This document shows, piece by piece, positions 40,603 to 49,729 of a stretch of DNA of 64,000 nucleotides. The stretch lies in NCBI GenBank assembly GCA_902806335.1, contig CADCWG010000131.1, positions 16,129-80,128 on the forward strand. The letters are read 5' to 3'. Source of the stretch: an uncultured Thermomicrobiales bacterium. GTDB lineage: Bacteria; Chloroflexota; Chloroflexia; Thermomicrobiales; UBA6265. The notes below the pieces were generated by a model. That model ran no database searches. It saw nothing but the letters and a program-made list of their open reading frames with translations, and was not told the origin of the DNA. Position 1 is the first letter of the stretch. Each line of letters begins with the position of its first letter. The position numbers were made by a program, and so were the translations under genes.

Positions 40603-42720
40603 GTGCCCGACGAGTCGTCCCTCGACCACTCGACATCGACCTCGCAGTCGCCCGGCGAGGTGGTCGCACGGAGGGCGGGGGAAGTCCCGGCACTCCGGTC
40701 GGCAGCCACCCGCCCCGGCGGCCCACTGCCGGCAGCAGCGATCCAAGCCCCATCGGCGCGGTCGACCCGACGGGACTCCGCCCGGAGGGCACCGGCGTCG
40801 CGCCCGTCGGCGCCGAGCCCGCTGTCCTCGCTGTGGGGCCCGACGTCGATCTCGGACGACGTGGTCCTGCTGCGCGCCGCCCGCGCCGCCCGGGGCCGCG
40901 CGCCCTGGGGTGGCGGCGTGCCGGTCCTGGAGACGCCGGGCGGAAGGTCAAGCCACCGCGCCAGGGGTCGGTTTCCAACCGCGATCCCGGGGGCCGTCCG
41001 CCAGAAGGCCCAGGGTGCCCGCGGACGGCGCCCCGTCCGAACGGCGGCCTTCGCCATCCCGAAGACCGAGACGGTCACTCGCCTCGTCGAGCTGGCGAGT
41101 CTGGCGGCCGTGTTGGTCGTGGCGGCGCAGCTCCGCTTCCAGGATCTGCGCCAGGCCTGGCCCGGCGTCCACGGCGACGAGGGCATCATCGGGATGCTCG
41201 CGCAGAGCGTTCGACGCGGCGAGAGCATCGGCGTCTACAACCCCCAGGCGCTCGGGCAACCGACGGCGCCGATCTTCGCCGACGCCCTCATGATGCGGCT
41301 GCTCGGACCGGGGATCGACAGCGTGCGCGCGACCTCGGCCACCTTCGGGCTGCTCGGGGTGGTAGCTCTCTGGCTCGTCGCGCGGAGGAACTTCGGCGCC
41401 CGCACCGCGCTGATCGCCGTCGCCCTGATGGGGCTGCTCCACTGGCAGCTCCACTTCTCCCGCGTCGGCTACCCGGTCATCGCCTGGCCGCTGGTGGCCA
41501 CGCTCACCGCCGGGGCGGTGATGGAGGCCCTCCGCGGCGGCGGTCTCCGCTGGTGGGCAACGGCCGGGGGTCTCACCGCGGCCGGCGTCTACGTCTACAA
41601 CGCCCATTCGATGTTCGTCGCGATCCTTGCCCTCTTCGCCACCTTCTGGCTGCTCGGACCGGTCGCCTTCCTCCCAGTCGCGAGCGGGCTCGCCTACCTT
41701 CTGGCGCCCGGCGCCGCGACGGCCGTCCTCGCCGTCGCGACCCTCGTCGCGGCGCTCGCGCTCGAGCGAAACACCGTGCGCGCCTACGCGACCCGGATCG
41801 GGGCGGCCCTCGCCGGATTTGGTCTCGTGATCTTCCCCATGGCGCGCTACGCCCTGGACCCGGCGAACGGTTACTTCAACAGCCAGGAAGGGCGCCTGAT
41901 CACGCGGCAGCCGGACTGGCTTGCGGCCGGCACCGACGAGCGGTTTCGTATCCTCAGGGAACGCTATGTCGACTTCTGGCGCAGCCTCCTTCTGGACGGC
42001 GGCTACGATGGGGTCGACGGAGCCGGCGTGACGCCGATGGTGCCGGCCCTGCTCGCCCTGATCGGCCTCGTCGGCATCGCGATGGCGGTGCGGCGGCGTC
42101 ATCCCCTCGCGGCGCTGGGCGCGATGATCCTGCTCCTCGCCCCGATCGCGGCGGTGATCACCAGGGACGGGTCCTACCGCCGGACCCTCGTCATGGCGCC
42201 GTTCTTCGCCCTGTTCGCGGCGATCGGGCTGTCGGACGGCGTGGCGCTCGCGGCCCGGCTCCGGCCCCCGCTCCGCATCGCCGCGTCGGCCGTCCTGGCG
42301 GCCGTCGCGGTCCTCGCCGTGGATGACAACCTCGACAATGCCAGAGCCTCGTTCGCCTCGCCGCTCCAGCGGTTCACCTTTTGCCTGGAGATCACGGACG
42401 CGTCGTACTTCCTGGACGGCCTTCCTCCCGATTCATACGTCTACTTCTATTCAGCTCGGTGGTCGATCGACTACGAGACGCGGCGGTTCGTCGCCCCGGA
42501 CGCCCGGGGGGAAGACCGCTCGGAGGAGTTCGGCGAGCCGAACGGCGGGTACAACGTCACCGCCGACCCGGCGGACGGCCGACCGATCTTCGTCTTCATC
42601 GGCGAGTACATCGAGCGTTCGCTGCCAGAGGTCGAGGCCCGCTACCCCGGCGGCCAGGTCGTCCAGGGCGGCCCGCCCGACGCCCCGACCTTCGTGGCGT
42701 ACCTCCCGCCCGGGCCGTAG
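40603..42720 (+). CDS. GT39-type membrane glycosyltransferase (paralog of upstream gene)
   Basis: VAAQLRFQDLRQAWPGVHGDEGIIGMLAQS (DE loop), LHWQLHFSRVGYPVIAWPLVATLTAG; long Arg/Pro-rich N-terminus; C-terminal soluble domain. Confidence 0.78.
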   Translation: MPDESSLDHSTSTSQSPGEVVARRAGEVPALRSAATRPGGPLPAAAIQAPSARSTRRDSARRAPASRPSAPSPLSSLWGPTSISDDVVLLRAARAARGRAPWGGGVPVLETPGGRSSHRARGRFPTAIPGAVRQKAQGARGRRPVRTAAFAIPKTETVTRLVELASLAAVLVVAAQLRFQDLRQAWPGVHGDEGIIGMLAQSVRRGESIGVYNPQALGQPTAPIFADALMMRLLGPGIDSVRATSATFGLLGVVALWLVARRNFGARTALIAVALMGLLHWQLHFSRVGYPVIAWPLVATLTAGAVMEALRGGGLRWWATAGGLTAAGVYVYNAHSMFVAILALFATFWLLGPVAFLPVASGLAYLLAPGAATAVLAVATLVAALALERNTVRAYATRIGAALAGFGLVIFPMARYALDPANGYFNSQEGRLITRQPDWLAAGTDERFRILRERYVDFWRSLLLDGGYDGVDGAGVTPMVPALLALIGLVGIAMAVRRRHPLAALGAMILLLAPIAAVITRDGSYRRTLVMAPFFALFAAIGLSDGVALAARLRPPLRIAASAVLAAVAVLAVDDNLDNARASFASPLQRFTFCLEITDASYFLDGLPPDSYVYFYSARWSIDYETRRFVAPDARGEDRSEEFGEPNGGYNVTADPADGRPIFVFIGEYIERSLPEVEARYPGGQVVQGGPPDAPTFVAYLPPGP

Positions 42721-42747
42721 GGCCAGGGCGGGCCGTAGGGCCAGGGC
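42712..42747. repeat. 18-bp tandem duplication spanning a stop codon
   Basis: gggccgtagggccagggc repeated exactly twice; the first copy contains the TAG stop of 40603..42720. Confidence 0.9.
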
Positions 42748-42790
42748 GGGCTTCCCGGCGCGGGCGTACTCCGCGATGGGAGCCGGCGGC

Positions 42791-45511
42791 TCAGGCCGGC
42801 GCGGGGGCCGGCCCGGCGACGCCGACCGCCAGCCGCTCCGGGTCGAGGTGCCGCTGGGCGGCCTCGAGGAGCTCGTCGCGGGTCAGCGCCCGGATGATCC
42901 CGGGGTAGCGGTCCAGGTAGTCGAGCCCGAGCCCGAAGTGCTCGATGCTGAGGAGCGTCGCCGCGACCCCGTCGTTGCTCTCGAGGGCGAGCGGCAGCAC
43001 GCCCGTCAGGTAGCTCTGGGCGTCGGCGAGTTCCTCCTCCTCAACCGGCTCCTGCCGCAGTCGCAGCACCTCGTCGGTGATGCTCGCGATGGCTTGGTCC
43101 ACGTCCTTCGGGTCGACCCCGGCGCGTGCCACCCACGTTCCGAGGTCGCGCCCGGTCTCGAGCCCGCTGTAGACGTAGTAGGCCAGCCCCTGCCGGTCGC
43201 GGACGCTCGCGCCGAGGCGGCCCATCAGCCCGAGCCGACCGAGGATCAGGTTCGCCGTGTCGAGCGCGTAGTAGGCGGGGTGCGACCGTGCCACCGTCGG
43301 GAAGCCGATCGCGATGTCGGCCTGGCTCTTGCCGGCCAGTGACCGGGCCTCGCGCACCGTGGTTGCCGGGCCGGCCACCGGTGGCGGCGGCGACAGCGGG
43401 TCGGCCGGCGCGTCCCAGCCGCCGAAGCGGTCATGCAGCAGCTCCGCCGCCGACATCAGGTTGAGCACGCCACCGACCACCGCGACGGTGGTCACGCGGG
43501 GCCCGTAGCGGGTCGCGTGGTAGGCGACGAGGTCGTCGCGGGTGATCGTGCTGACGGTCTCGGCCTCCCCCGCCACGCGCCGCCGGTAGGGGTGCCCATC
43601 CGGGTAGAGCAGCTCGCGGAGCGTCCGATCGGCCACCGCCTGGGTGTTGTCGTCCGCCTCCCGGATGCCGGCCAGGATCTCCCGCCGCACCTTCTCCAGC
43701 TCGTCGGCCGGGAAGTCGGGGCGCAGCAGCACGTCGGCCGCGAGGTCGAGCATCGCCGGCAGGTCCTCGCGGAGGCAGCGTACCGCGAGGTCGACCGACA
43801 GCCGACCGGCGTCGACCGACAGCGTCGCGCCGAGGCCGTCGGTCAGCTCGTTCAAGGCCTCGAAGGTCCTGCCGGCCTGACCCCGCGGCAGCATCCAGGC
43901 CGTGAAGGCCGCCAGGCCGGCCTTCTCCGCGGGCTCGGCGAGGGCACCGGCCTCGACCCGGATCCGGACGACGGCGACGGGGTCGTCCGGCCGCGCCTGC
44001 CCGAGCACGACGACCCCGTTCGGCAGCTCGACGCGCTCGAACGGCGCCCGCCTCGACCCCGTGGCGGCGGGCGCCGGGGCGGCGAGGTCCTCGCCGGCGG
44101 TCGCGGGAGATGGGACGGTCTCGGGCCGATCGTCCCAGCCCGCCCGGACGGTCCCGCCATAGATCGACCAATACCGACCGGGCCCGGGCAGCGCGGCCGC
44201 TACTCGCTGGTCGCCTTCCGCCGCGGCCCCGTCGCCTGACGGCTCGAGCCAGCCGACGGTCCGCGACTCTGGCGTCAGGTAGGTCCGGGCGACCCGCTGG
44301 ATGTCGTCAGGCGTGACGGCGGAGAGTTCGTCGACAAGTGCGTCGGCGCGGCGGTAAGAATCGACCACCTCCATCTGGCCGAGCCAGAACGCCTGGTTGG
44401 TGACCCCTGCCGAGGAGTAGACGTACTGGGCACGGACCTGCTTTAGCGCCCGCGCCAGTTCCTCCTCGGGAACGGTCTCGTCGCGCAGACGCGCGAGCTC
44501 GGCGTCGACCGCGGCCTCGATCCGGCCGAGCTCGACTCCCGGCAGGGCGGTGACGGCGACGCCGAAGAGCCCCGCGTCGAGCGTCAGGTCGAAGTCCGAC
44601 CCAGCGCCGCGGGCTAGACCGCCGGCCACCAGCGCCCGGTAGAAGCGGGCCGAGCGCCCCATCGGCCCTCCCCCGGCCAGGCCCATCCCCTTGCCGCCCG
44701 AGAGGACCGCGTCCGCTACGAGCAGCGGAACACTGTCCGGGTGCCGGGCGTCCGGTGCCTTGAAGGCCATCCGCAGATAGGCCGTGGGGGCCGGCTGACG
44801 GAGGACGACGCGACGCTCGCCGCGTTGAGGTGGCTCCACCGCCCGCACTGGCGCGGCGGGCTCGCCCGGCGCGATCTGTCCGAAGGCGCGATCGATTCGG
44901 CCGAACAGCTCGTCGGCGTCGAAGTCGCCGACCGCGACGACGAACGCGTTCCGCGGGTGGTAGTGCCGCCGGTAGTGGGCGTAGAGGTCGTCCCGGGTGA
45001 TCGACCGCAGGTCGGCCTCGTGCCCGATCACCATGTGGCCGTAGGGGTGGGCGCGGAAGGCGACGCCAAAGACCTCTTCCAGCAGCCGGTACGACGGTCC
45101 GTTCTCGGCCCCCTGGCGCTCGGAGAGGATCACCGTCCGCTCCGACTCCGTCTCCTCGGGGTCGAACAGCGAGTTCGTCATCCGGTCGGACTCGACCGCG
45201 AGCGAGAGCTCCAGCCGGTCCACCGGCAGCGTCTCGAAGTAGGCGGTCCAGTCGTTCGAGGTCAGCGCGTTGAGGGTGCCACCGTTCTTCGAGACGTCGC
45301 GGAAGATCGCCCCCTTGGCCAGCGACGGGGTCCCCTTGAACTGCATGTGCTCGACCCAGTGCGAGATCCCGGTCAGGCCCGGCACCTCGTTCCGGCTGCC
45401 GACGCGATACCACACCCAGAACGAGGCGATCGGCGCGTCGTGCGCCTCGCGCAGCAGCACCTGAAGGCCATTGTCGAGGGTCCGCACAGAGACGGGCGAG
45501 CGGGAGACCAT
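42791..45511 (-). CDS. M16-family zinc peptidase, fused two-domain form
   Basis: VRTLDNGLQVLLREAHDAPIASFWVWYRVGSRNEVPGLTGISHWVEHMQFKGT (HxxEH), then a second M16 half VELPNGVVVLGQARPDDPVAVVRIRVEAGALAEPAEKAGLAAFTAWMLPRG without HxxEH. Confidence 0.9.
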   Translation of the reverse strand: MVSRSPVSVRTLDNGLQVLLREAHDAPIASFWVWYRVGSRNEVPGLTGISHWVEHMQFKGTPSLAKGAIFRDVSKNGGTLNALTSNDWTAYFETLPVDRLELSLAVESDRMTNSLFDPEETESERTVILSERQGAENGPSYRLLEEVFGVAFRAHPYGHMVIGHEADLRSITRDDLYAHYRRHYHPRNAFVVAVGDFDADELFGRIDRAFGQIAPGEPAAPVRAVEPPQRGERRVVLRQPAPTAYLRMAFKAPDARHPDSVPLLVADAVLSGGKGMGLAGGGPMGRSARFYRALVAGGLARGAGSDFDLTLDAGLFGVAVTALPGVELGRIEAAVDAELARLRDETVPEEELARALKQVRAQYVYSSAGVTNQAFWLGQMEVVDSYRRADALVDELSAVTPDDIQRVARTYLTPESRTVGWLEPSGDGAAAEGDQRVAAALPGPGRYWSIYGGTVRAGWDDRPETVPSPATAGEDLAAPAPAATGSRRAPFERVELPNGVVVLGQARPDDPVAVVRIRVEAGALAEPAEKAGLAAFTAWMLPRGQAGRTFEALNELTDGLGATLSVDAGRLSVDLAVRCLREDLPAMLDLAADVLLRPDFPADELEKVRREILAGIREADDNTQAVADRTLRELLYPDGHPYRRRVAGEAETVSTITRDDLVAYHATRYGPRVTTVAVVGGVLNLMSAAELLHDRFGGWDAPADPLSPPPPVAGPATTVREARSLAGKSQADIAIGFPTVARSHPAYYALDTANLILGRLGLMGRLGASVRDRQGLAYYVYSGLETGRDLGTWVARAGVDPKDVDQAIASITDEVLRLRQEPVEEEELADAQSYLTGVLPLALESNDGVAATLLSIEHFGLGLDYLDRYPGIIRALTRDELLEAAQRHLDPERLAVGVAGPAPAPA

Positions 45512-45762
45512 CGGGGGGATCGTCCTTTCGGTCGCGCGGAGTAGCCAGAGGGCGCTGGACCGGTGCCCACCGTGGCCACGGTCGGGCGTTGGCACGCGGC
45601 GGCCACGGGGGAGCCGGTCGGCTTCCACTTCGGGCGCCGACGTCGGCCAGCACGATACCAGCGGGACGCACCGGCGTGCTCAAGCCTCCGCGGTCGCGGG
45701 GGCAGCGACGCCAGTCGCCCGGGGCGGGCGGCCAGTGACAACGGCGGGCGCGGTTGTCTTCC

Positions 45763-46785
45763 CTACGCGACCGAGCGCCTGCGACCGGCGAGGCGGCTCT
45801 GGAGCACCACCACGACGAGCAGGAAGAGCCCGCGAATGACCTGCTGCCAGTAGGGGTCGAGGCTCTCAAAGTTGAGCATGTTGATGATCGCCCCGAGCAG
45901 CAGCACGCCGACCAGGGTCGTCCAGACCGAGCCCAGCCCGCCGGTGAGCAGGGTACCGCCGACGACGACCGCCGCGATCGCCGAGAGCTCCCAACCGACC
46001 GCCTCGTTCGGGTTGCCGGCGAACGTCTGGGCGGCCAGGATCGCCCCGGCCAGGCCGGCCAGGCCGCCGCTCAGCGCGTAGACCGCGACGATCGTCCGCG
46101 ACACCGGGAGGCCGGCGAGCCGGGCCGCCTCCTCGTTGCCGCCGAACGCCAGCACGTGGCGGCCGAACCGCGTCAGGTTGAGCACCACCGATCCGGCCAC
46201 GAACGCAACTGCCGCGATCGCGGCGGGGAGCGGCACCCGGCCGAGGTTGCGGGAGCTCAGCTCGATGAACCCGTTGGTGAAGGCGTCGGTCGAGAGGCTG
46301 ACCGTGGCGTTGCCGGAGAGGATCAGCGCCAGACCCCGCCCGGCGAGCAGCGTCGCCAGCGTGACGATGAACGGTTGGATCCGGAACGCGGCGATCAGCC
46401 CGCCGTTGAGCAGCCCGACCGCGACGCCGGCCAGCACCGCGCCCCCGATCGCCACCCAGACGCCTTCCCCGCTCAGGCGGGCGGCGAGGACGCTCCCGAT
46501 CACGGCCACCGCGCCGACCGAGAGGTCGATGCCCCCGGTCATGATCACGAACGTCATGCCGAGCGCGATCAGGGCGAACATGGCGTTGTAGCGCAGGGCC
46601 TCGGTGAGGTTGTACGACCCGGTAAAGCCGTTGTCGCCGTAGCGCCACCAGCCGAACAGCAGCGTCAGCCCGAGGGCGAGGATCGCCCCCTGGCGCTGGA
46701 CCAGGCTGCCGAGCTGCGCCCGCCGGTCGGCCTGAGCGTCGGCTCTCGGTTCGCTCGCGGGCAGGGGCGGCGCGGTCGCGGCCAT
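45763..46785 (-). CDS. Sugar ABC transporter permease (RbsC-like)
   Basis: ALGMTFVIMTGGIDLSVGAVAVIGSVLAARL, NLTRFGRHVLAFGGNEEAARLAGLPV, TLLTGGLGSVWTTLVGVLLLGAIINMLN. Confidence 0.92.
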   Translation of the reverse strand: MAATAPPLPASEPRADAQADRRAQLGSLVQRQGAILALGLTLLFGWWRYGDNGFTGSYNLTEALRYNAMFALIALGMTFVIMTGGIDLSVGAVAVIGSVLAARLSGEGVWVAIGGAVLAGVAVGLLNGGLIAAFRIQPFIVTLATLLAGRGLALILSGNATVSLSTDAFTNGFIELSSRNLGRVPLPAAIAAVAFVAGSVVLNLTRFGRHVLAFGGNEEAARLAGLPVSRTIVAVYALSGGLAGLAGAILAAQTFAGNPNEAVGWELSAIAAVVVGGTLLTGGLGSVWTTLVGVLLLGAIINMLNFESLDPYWQQVIRGLFLLVVVVLQSRLAGRRRSVA

Positions 46786-46911
46786 CGGGACTCCTCGGAT
46801 CCGTCGCAACGGCGTGGTTATCTCGTCGTCGGCAGGAGGTCGAGCGGGCGGCACCCGGGGGACGCCTCGCCGATGCGGGAACTGGGCGGGGGAAGCGCGA
46901 TCCGGCGAGGG

Positions 46912-47982
46912 CTAGGACCCGCGCCGGCGCTGGAGCAGCACGGCCACCACGATCGCGCCCGCGGTGACCACCCGCGCCACCGCGTCCGAGGCCCCCTCGG
47001 TCAGCAGCGTGTAGCGGATCAGCTGGATGGTCAGCGCCCCGATCAACGTCCCGAGCACGCTCGCCCGGCCGCCGGTCAGGACCGTGCCGCCGACCGCCAC
47101 CGCGGCGATCGCGTCCAGCTCCCGGTTGAGGCCGACCCGGTTCGCGTCCGACGCGGAGTTGATCGCGATCTCGACCAGCCCGGCCAGCCCGGCGAGGAGC
47201 CCGCTGATGGCGTAGACCGCCAGCTTCACCCTCCTCACCGGCACCCCGGCAAGGCGCGCCGCCTGCTCGTTGCCACCGATCGCCAGCACGTAGCGCCCGA
47301 ACGTGGTCACGCGCATCGCCCAGGCAGCGACGGCGACGACGGCCAGCGCGAGCAGCGCCTGGAACGGCACGCCGAACGGTCGGCCGAGACCGATGTACTG
47401 CCAGTCGGGCTCCCGGAAGCTCTTCAGCTCGCCGTCGGTGATGACCTGGGCGATCCCGCGGCCGGCGATGAACAGGACCAGCGTCGCGATGATCGGCTGG
47501 ATGCCGAACCCGGTGACCAGCGCCCCGTTGCCGAGGCCGAACGCGCCGGCCACCAGGATCGGGATCGCAATCGCGAGCGCCCCACCCAGGTACGGGATAT
47601 CCCACGGCGCACGGGTGCTGAGGAGGATCATCGCGGCCACCGACCCGGCGATCGCCATCAGCGCCCCGACGGAGAGGTCGATCCCGCCCGTGGCGATGAC
47701 CAACGTCATTCCGACCCCGACGATCACGATCGTCGCGACCTGGGTCGCGTTGATGTTGAACGCCTGGCGGGTCAGGAACGCGTCGGCGTTGAAGACGACG
47801 TTGTAGAGGATCAGGAGCACCAGGGCACCGAGTCCCGCGGACGCGCGGCGGGCGCCCCCCAGGAGACCGTCCCGCAGGCCTGCGCGCCGGTCGGGTAGGT
47901 CCGGCGCGGCCGGCGTCGACGATCCGGGCGACGGGCCGGGACCCGACGGCATGCCCCCGTGGATCGGTCGCGCGTTCGCCAT
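46912..47982 (-). CDS. Sugar ABC transporter permease (RbsC-like, second paralog)
   Basis: GVGMTLVIATGGIDLSVGALMAIAGSVAAMI, TFGRYVLAIGGNEQAARLAGVPV. Confidence 0.92.
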   Translation of the reverse strand: MANARPIHGGMPSGPGPSPGSSTPAAPDLPDRRAGLRDGLLGGARRASAGLGALVLLILYNVVFNADAFLTRQAFNINATQVATIVIVGVGMTLVIATGGIDLSVGALMAIAGSVAAMILLSTRAPWDIPYLGGALAIAIPILVAGAFGLGNGALVTGFGIQPIIATLVLFIAGRGIAQVITDGELKSFREPDWQYIGLGRPFGVPFQALLALAVVAVAAWAMRVTTFGRYVLAIGGNEQAARLAGVPVRRVKLAVYAISGLLAGLAGLVEIAINSASDANRVGLNRELDAIAAVAVGGTVLTGGRASVLGTLIGALTIQLIRYTLLTEGASDAVARVVTAGAIVVAVLLQRRRGS

Positions 47983-47985
47983 CGC

Positions 47986-49623
47986 CTACGCCGATCCCCC
48001 GCCGACAGCCGCCGGCACGCCGACGCCCGCCGCCGCTTGTCCGTCGCCCGCCGCCGCCTGCCCTTCACCCTGAGCCATCGCGGCGAGGATGGTGTCCTGG
48101 TCGGCCTCGGCGTGACTCAGCTCGGCCACCGTCCGGCCGTCGCGGAGCACCACTACCCGGTCGCCGCCCTCGGTCAGCTCCTCGATCTCGGAGGAGATCA
48201 TCAGCACCCCGAGCCCGCCGTCGGCCAGCTCGTCGACCAGCGCCTGGATCTCGGCCTTCGCGCCGACGTCGATCCCCCGCGTCGGCTCGTCAAGGATCAG
48301 CAGCTTTGGGTCGAGGCAGAGCCAGCGGGCGAGGAGGACCTTCTGCTGGTTTCCGCCCGACAGCTCCCGGATCGGCTGGTCCGGTCCGGCCGTCTTGATC
48401 CCGAGCCGGGCGATGAAGCGGTCGACGATCTCGCGCTGGCGGTCGTGGTCGACGATCCCGTGGCGCGCCAGCACCGGCAGCGCCGCGAGGGTCAGGTTCT
48501 CCCGCACCGAAAGGTGCGGCACGATCCCCTCGACCTTGCGGTCCTCCGAGCAGAAGCCGATACCGGCGCGGATGGCGTCGCCTGGTCCACGGAAGTGGGT
48601 CGGCTGGCCGCCGAAGCGGACCTCGCCGCGCTCGATCTGGTCCGCGCCGAAGACCACCCGGGCGACCTCGGTCCGCCCCGAGCCGAGCAGACCGGCGAGA
48701 CCGACGATCTCGCCCTCGCGAACGGCGACCGTCGCCCCCTGGAGCGCCCGCCCGCGCTCGATGTGGTCGACCTCGAGCAGCGCCCGTCCGCTACCCGCGC
48801 GCCGCCCGGCATCGCGGAAGCCGGTCTGACCTTCCCGCCGGACCTCGCCCAGCTCCTTGCCGAGCATCCGCGCGACCAGCTCCAGCTTGCCGATCTCGGC
48901 CATCGGCCGCTCGTCGACGGTGACCCCGTCGCGCATGATCGTGACGCGGTCGCAGACGGCGTAGAGCTCGTCGAGCCGGTGGGTGATGAAGAGCACCGAG
49001 ACGCCGTCCGCCTTGAGGCCGCGGATCACATTGAAGAGCGTCTCGACCTCGCGGTCGTCGAGCGACGAGGTCGGCTCGTCCATCACGACCAGCTTGCTGT
49101 CGAAGGAGACCGCGCGGGCGATCGCGACCATCTGCTGCAGCGCGACATTGAGCTCCAGCAGCGGCCGGGTGACGTCGATCCGGATGCCGAGCCTGGCGAG
49201 CAGCGCCCGCGCGTCGCGGTTCATCTTCCGCCAGTTGATCAGGCCGAAGGAGCGCGGCTCGCGACCCATGAAGATGTTCTCGGCGACGGAGCGGTAGGGG
49301 ACGAGGTTGATCTCCTGGTAGATCGTGGAGACGCCACCGACCTGCGCCGCCTGCGGCGAGCGGAAGTCGATCGGCCGCCCGTCGAAGACGACCGTCCCGC
49401 CGTCGCGCCGGTGGGCGCCGGTCAGGATCCGGACCAGGGTGCTCTTGCCGGCGCCGTTCTGCCCGACGAGCGCGTGGACCTCGCCCCGCCCGACGCGCAG
49501 CGACGCCCCCGAGAGCGCGACCACGCCCGGGAAGGACTTCGTCACGCCCTCCATCACCAGGAGGGGCGTCGACGGGTCGGCGGTGGGGGTCGCGGCGATG
49601 GCCGCGGGCGGGGCGCTGGCCAC
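47986..49623 (-). CDS. Sugar ABC transporter ATP-binding protein (RbsA-like, duplicated ATPase)
   Basis: GQNGAGKSTLVRILTGAH, LNVALQQMVAIARAVSFDSKLVVMDEPTSSL; second half GLLGSGRTEVARVVFG, LSGGNQQKVLLARWLCLDPKLLILDEPTRGID. Confidence 0.94.
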   Translation of the reverse strand: MASAPPAAIAATPTADPSTPLLVMEGVTKSFPGVVALSGASLRVGRGEVHALVGQNGAGKSTLVRILTGAHRRDGGTVVFDGRPIDFRSPQAAQVGGVSTIYQEINLVPYRSVAENIFMGREPRSFGLINWRKMNRDARALLARLGIRIDVTRPLLELNVALQQMVAIARAVSFDSKLVVMDEPTSSLDDREVETLFNVIRGLKADGVSVLFITHRLDELYAVCDRVTIMRDGVTVDERPMAEIGKLELVARMLGKELGEVRREGQTGFRDAGRRAGSGRALLEVDHIERGRALQGATVAVREGEIVGLAGLLGSGRTEVARVVFGADQIERGEVRFGGQPTHFRGPGDAIRAGIGFCSEDRKVEGIVPHLSVRENLTLAALPVLARHGIVDHDRQREIVDRFIARLGIKTAGPDQPIRELSGGNQQKVLLARWLCLDPKLLILDEPTRGIDVGAKAEIQALVDELADGGLGVLMISSEIEELTEGGDRVVVLRDGRTVAELSHAEADQDTILAAMAQGEGQAAAGDGQAAAGVGVPAAVGGGSA

Positions 49624-49729
49624 GGCGGCTCCTCCGTCAAGTCGTCCCGATACCTACGAGAACCGCGGGTACGGCGGCGGGGCAACCCGGAGGTCGCCCC
49701 GCCGTGACCGTAGCGTGTTGGACGAGCGC

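Noticed and set aside
45754-47898. 714-aa plus-strand ORF (Asp/Arg/Gln-rich) opposite the permease genes
   Set aside because: Shadow of two well-defined RbsC-like permeases on the minus strand.
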